DNA of 8,644 nucleotides, taken from positions 1-8,644 of the forward strand of contig JAUYEQ010000705.1 in NCBI GenBank assembly GCA_030691295.1, written 5' to 3'. The number at the start of each line of letters is the position of its first letter. Position 1 is the first letter of the stretch. The notes under the pieces were generated by a model that was not told the DNA's origin, ran no database searches, and saw only the letters and a list, made by a program, of their open reading frames with translations. The translations under genes were made by a program, and so were the position numbers. Shown here piece after piece: positions 5,605-8,644 of the stretch. This stretch comes from Bacteroidota bacterium (GTDB taxonomy: Bacteria > Bacteroidota > Bacteroidia > Bacteroidales > Prolixibacteraceae).

Positions 5605-6246
5605 ATGAAAAAGTTCTTTATTATTTTAGTGTTGGGTTTTATGACACTTTCGTATGGCGCGGTAGCGCAGGTTAAAGTGGCCAGTAACGGGTATGTGGGG
5701 ATAAATCAGACTGCCCCGGCTTATAATCTAGACTGGTTTGGTACTGGTAGGTTTTTTGCCCTTAGTGGTGGAAGTTTGGTATTCGATAATACCGGATACG
5801 GAAACTTAGCTACAATTCGTCCGGCAGATGACTGGTATGGTTGTCTTGGCACATCAAGTAAACGATTTGCCTTGGTATATGCCGACCATGTTATTGCACG
5901 GGCGGTTACTACAACATCTGATGAATCAGTAAAGACAAATATTAAGACTCTGGAGAATGCCCTTGTAAAAATTACAAAATTAAGAGGTGTCAGGTATGAT
6001 ATTAAGCCAGACTATTTTAAAGTTTCGGATACCAAAATGAAGGAAGCACTTGAACAGGAAGGTAAAAATGAAATCGGTTTTCTGGCACAAGAACTTAAAG
6101 AAATTTTCCCTGAAGTGGTTTTTCTTGATACCACCAGTAACCTTTATTCGGTAAGCTACACAAGTTTGATCCCCATCTTAGTTGAAGCCATGAAAGAGCA
6201 ACAAGTGCAGATTGAAGAGTTGAAAAAGCTTATCAATAAAAAGTAG
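5605..6246 (+). CDS. Secreted tail-fiber-like protein with S74 (endosialidase chaperone) domain
   Basis: The 213-residue product has a signal peptide (MKKFFIILVL..., predicted cleavage near AVAQ at 19-22), so it is exported through Sec. Residues 24-100 form a short, glycine- and aromatic-rich region including the typical lead-in LGTSSKRFALVYADHVIA (81-98). The C-terminal S74 intramolecular chaperone domain begins with SDESVKTNI (105-113), where the Ser and Lys correspond to the autocleavage signature SDxxxK. It continues with IGFLAQELKEIFPEVV (157-172) and YTSLIPILVEAMKEQQ (185-200), and ends in a short coiled coil. In phage tail spikes this domain trimerises the preceding stalk and cuts itself off. 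In Bacteroidota such proteins are chromosomal surface proteins. It is the first gene of the cassette and ends 5 bases before the next start. It is not accompanied by phage structural genes. Confidence 0.88.
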   Translation: MKKFFIILVLGFMTLSYGAVAQVKVASNGYVGINQTAPAYNLDWFGTGRFFALSGGSLVFDNTGYGNLATIRPADDWYGCLGTSSKRFALVYADHVIARAVTTTSDESVKTNIKTLENALVKITKLRGVRYDIKPDYFKVSDTKMKEALEQEGKNEIGFLAQELKEIFPEVVFLDTTSNLYSVSYTSLIPILVEAMKEQQVQIEELKKLINKK

Positions 6247-6251
6247 GCAAT

Positions 6252-6695
6252 ATGAAACATATACACATACTGGCATTGTTGCTATCTTTAGTTTTATTTT
6301 CAGCAACCGCCCCTGCTCAACCTAAATACGGTTTTACATACGACGCCAGCGGAAACCGGTTAACACGTGCGGTAGTCCTGCTGAAAAGCGCCACCATTTG
6401 TGTTGATACGCTTCAGGTAAAACAAGCTGAAAAACCGCTGAATGACCAAATCGGTCTGCAAAAGACGCGCATATACCCTAATCCAACCAAAGGTCTTCTC
6501 CTAATTGATTTCCCTGAACTAAGCAATGCAGAATCTACGATCAGCGTGTTTGACCCGAGTGGAAAGCTGATTGTTAAGAAATCGGCTATTTCTAACGGAA
6601 ATGAAGTTGACCTGTCTGCACATCCCCCGGGGTTTTACATCATGGTTATCCACATCGGACAGGAAAAGAAAGAGTGGAAAATCATTAAGGAATAA
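6252..6695 (+). CDS. Small T9SS-sorted surface protein with an Rhs-like YD motif
   Basis: This is a 147-residue protein with a signal peptide (hydrophobic 5-20, predicted cleavage after APA at 20-22). The mature N terminus carries YGFTYDASGNRLTR (26-39), which fits the YDxxGNR core of Rhs/YD repeats, but only once. After a linker, residues about 72-147 form a T9SS type A sorting domain. It has RIYPNPTKGLLLIDF (73-87), ISVFDPSGKLIVK (97-109), VDLSAHPPGFYIMVI (119-133) and a basic, aromatic end (KKEWKIIKE). Such domains direct proteins through the type IX system to the outer surface. With only about 50 residues between signal peptide and sorting domain there is almost no cargo. Its start 5 bases after the S74 stop suggests coupled translation. 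It may be an adaptor or a recombination remnant of a larger YD protein. Confidence 0.85.
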   Translation: MKHIHILALLLSLVLFSATAPAQPKYGFTYDASGNRLTRAVVLLKSATICVDTLQVKQAEKPLNDQIGLQKTRIYPNPTKGLLLIDFPELSNAESTISVFDPSGKLIVKKSAISNGNEVDLSAHPPGFYIMVIHIGQEKKEWKIIKE

Positions 6696-6730
6696 TTCCA
6701 GTAGATCAAAACACATAAAACAGAATTGTC

Positions 6731-8578
6731 ATGAAAAGAATACTATATACATTCTTAATGGGGTTGATCTGCGCGTTTACGGCCATTGGGCAACCCTATG
6801 ATTTGACCTTAAACACCGCAGAGATCGGTACTCAGCTCCACCAGGCCACCAACAGTATTACATTTGTGGCCGGATATTCATATTATCCAAACGGCGGCAC
6901 CATGCTGGCTGAAATTGTAAATGCTTACCTAACCGGATCTGTTTCATATAACCAAACAGTTGTTGATCCGGCAAGCCGTTCGCTCAATACCTTCCCCTAT
7001 TTGGTAGGTTCCACCAAAGGTGCGTTTGATGTAAATGCGGGTGGGGGAGCAAGCTATGCTATCCCAATTGATCTATTACCGGGAGTAAATGGATTGGCTC
7101 CTTCTTTGTCGTTGGTATATTCAAGCAATTCGGGACCTGGCGTTGCCGGTTACGGTTGGCAGATAGGGGGAATCTCAGCGATTGGCCGAACAGGAAAAAC
7201 AATCTATAACGATGGGACTGCAACTGGAGTTGACCTGACTAGCAATGACAGATTTATCCTCGACGGGCAACGTCTGGTTCTGACTTCTGGCTCTTACGGT
7301 GCCGATCAGGGCACCTACCGGACAGAGATTGATGAGTTTTCCAGAATACAATCACAATCGACCAGCGGCAGCGGACCAGGCAAATTCATGGTCCAAACTA
7401 AGTCGGGGCTGAAGAACCTATACGGATCGAATGATGACGGGTGTCAACGAATCAACGGAAATAGCGAGGTGTTGAATTGGTATCTCACCGAAACATCCGA
7501 CTTGTATGGCAACCTGATCAGCTATAAGTATATGAGGAACAATTATATGGTTTATCCAGCCGAAATTAGCTATGGCCCCAATAAAATCACATTTACTTAT
7601 AAATTGCGTACCGATGTGACTATCTCGTACCTGAAAGGTCAGAAAATAGAACAACACTTGTTGCTTGATAAAATTACAGTAGCATACAACAACAATGTTG
7701 TTAAAACTTACGAACTGAAATACAACTATCTATCAAATAGTTATTTTGGTTATAGTGTTTTGAACGAGGTGATTGAATTTGGGACCAGCGGAAGTCGTTT
7801 AAATTCTACAGCTTTTACCTACCAAGCACCTGAAAATGCCGCTTTTGGAGGTTTGAGTACTTTAATCATCCCACAAAGCGACATCTCTGCCAATTCAATA
7901 CTTTTTCCTGGCGATTTTAACGGAGATGGGTATAAAGACTTGTTAACATTGGACAAATCGACACAAACCATTACAAAAATTTACCTCAACAATAAAAAAG
8001 GAAGTTTTAATTTAAGTGATACGAAAATAGCTGCTAAGCCTATTGGGGATATCGTTATTACAGACCTAAATGGGGATAACGTAGATGATTTTATCATAAT
8101 CGGTCGTCCTATTGATTCTAATGGGATATTAATTTATTATTGGATGCTCTGTAATGGAGCTAAATTTGGAATTCCTCATGAATTTGCCAACAAAACCTCC
8201 GAATATAAAGAAGTCTTTGATGATATCAATAATCGTTCATCTGATTTCGATGGAGATGGGTTTGAAGACTTTTTAGTTATTACAAAAAACAGTAGCGCCT
8301 GGGAAATGTATTCGTTCACTCCAAGCACTGTAAATACAACTTTTTTATTGAACAATCGCTCAGGTACCGTGCCAAGTTGGGGCGATAAGGTTTATCTCGC
8401 TGATTTTAATGGTGATGGGAAAACCGATATTTGGTCATTTGATATAACTGGCTTGAAAATTTACGCGTTATCGGGGGTTTCTCTCATCCAGATTTATTCT
8501 TCGAATTATCCAGACAAGGACCATTGTTTTGAAATGGGTGATTTTCAGCGATTCAGCCCGAAAATAATATTCTTGTAA
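6731..8578 (+). CDS. SpvB/TcB-like protein with FG-GAP repeats, apparently truncated
   Basis: The 615 residues start with a signal peptide (hydrophobic 4-19, cleavage near AIGQ). The SpvB N-terminal domain is recognisable from GAFDVNAGGGASYAIPIDL (97-115) through PSLSLVYSSNSGPGVAGYGW (124-143), with GGISAIGR (146-153), RFILDGQRL (174-182) and WYLTETSDLYGNLISYKY (250-267). Calcium-binding FG-GAP/VCBS motifs follow: GDFNGDGYKDLL (394-405), TDLNGDNVDDFI (444-455), SDFDGDGFEDFL (504-515) and ADFNGDGKTDIW (557-568). These form a beta-propeller like the one in the Tc-toxin B component. A fifth motif starts at 603 (GDF) but changes at residue 606 into QRFSPKIIFL and stops. Family members usually continue into Rhs repeats and exceed 1500 residues, so this looks like a truncated copy. 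The gene lies 35 bases after the T9SS gene on the same strand and is probably co-transcribed. Confidence 0.88.
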   Translation: MKRILYTFLMGLICAFTAIGQPYDLTLNTAEIGTQLHQATNSITFVAGYSYYPNGGTMLAEIVNAYLTGSVSYNQTVVDPASRSLNTFPYLVGSTKGAFDVNAGGGASYAIPIDLLPGVNGLAPSLSLVYSSNSGPGVAGYGWQIGGISAIGRTGKTIYNDGTATGVDLTSNDRFILDGQRLVLTSGSYGADQGTYRTEIDEFSRIQSQSTSGSGPGKFMVQTKSGLKNLYGSNDDGCQRINGNSEVLNWYLTETSDLYGNLISYKYMRNNYMVYPAEISYGPNKITFTYKLRTDVTISYLKGQKIEQHLLLDKITVAYNNNVVKTYELKYNYLSNSYFGYSVLNEVIEFGTSGSRLNSTAFTYQAPENAAFGGLSTLIIPQSDISANSILFPGDFNGDGYKDLLTLDKSTQTITKIYLNNKKGSFNLSDTKIAAKPIGDIVITDLNGDNVDDFIIIGRPIDSNGILIYYWMLCNGAKFGIPHEFANKTSEYKEVFDDINNRSSDFDGDGFEDFLVITKNSSAWEMYSFTPSTVNTTFLLNNRSGTVPSWGDKVYLADFNGDGKTDIWSFDITGLKIYALSGVSLIQIYSSNYPDKDHCFEMGDFQRFSPKIIFL

Positions 8579-8594
8579 ATTAATACGTTAGAGT

Positions 8595-8644
8595 ATGCTG
8601 AAAAAAATATTTTTCCGGCTATTTTTGTTGTCGATAAGAGACAC
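8595..8644 (+). CDS. Possible start of a further gene, partial
   Basis: An ATG at 8595 opens a frame to the window edge with 16 complete codons. It reads MLKKIFFRLFLLSIRD, a basic-hydrophobic start like a signal peptide or membrane anchor. It begins 16 bases after the SpvB stop on the same strand, with A-rich sequence around it. It may be the next cassette gene or part of whatever sequence interrupted SpvB. The fragment is too short to identify. Confidence 0.3.
   Translation, partial: MLKKIFFRLFLLSIRD

Noticed and set aside
5605..6246. Prophage tail gene
   Set aside because: Despite the S74 domain it has a signal peptide and neighbours that are secreted surface proteins. No phage structural, lysis or integrase genes are seen.
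1..8644. tRNA, rRNA, riboswitch or complete insertion sequence
   Set aside because: I looked on both strands and found no tRNA-like arms, rRNA blocks, known riboswitch cores or transposase frames.

Overview
The window reads as chromosome of a Bacteroidota member, most likely class Bacteroidia; placement near Marinilabiliales/Prolixibacteraceae is only a guess. Support comes from a SecD with a Bacteroidota-style Thr/Ser/Ala-rich insert, a type IX secretion (T9SS) C-terminal sorting domain, surface proteins of SpvB and S74 type, A-rich sequence instead of Shine-Dalgarno boxes in front of starts, and -7 elements of the Bacteroidota form TAnnTTTG.

The left half (1-5000) holds five minus-strand genes. 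They are the N-terminal 445 residues of SecD/SecDF, cut by the window edge; a small membrane-anchored protein of unknown function; a single-domain retropepsin-like aspartyl protease; NAD-dependent malate dehydrogenase (mdh) with a clear terminator; and a 232-residue, mainly helical protein of unknown function. Between the protease gene and mdh lies an 84-bp multi-hairpin palindromic repeat. Between mdh and the 232-residue gene, a 721-bp stretch without a confident gene carries an array of about fifteen 21-bp units whose plus-strand reading frame spells degenerate coiled-coil heptads. Beside it is a 13-bp perfect inverted repeat.

A 604-bp gap (5001-5604) separates the two halves. It contains a 14-bp perfect palindrome next to a run of nine G, a possible gene fossil, and a terminator on the minus strand with no minus-strand gene behind it.

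The right half (5605-8644) is a plus-strand, operon-like surface or secretion cassette. It encodes a secreted S74 (endosialidase-type chaperone) protein, a small T9SS-sorted protein with a single Rhs-like YD motif, and an SpvB/TcB-like protein with FG-GAP repeats. The SpvB reading frame stops inside its fifth FG-GAP motif, where the sequence departs from the family pattern. A further start codon follows at 8595. This part looks like an accessory locus of Rhs/Tc-toxin type that has been rearranged, set against a housekeeping left half. The least explained structures are the heptad-coding 21-bp array, the multi-hairpin repeat and the truncated SpvB gene.
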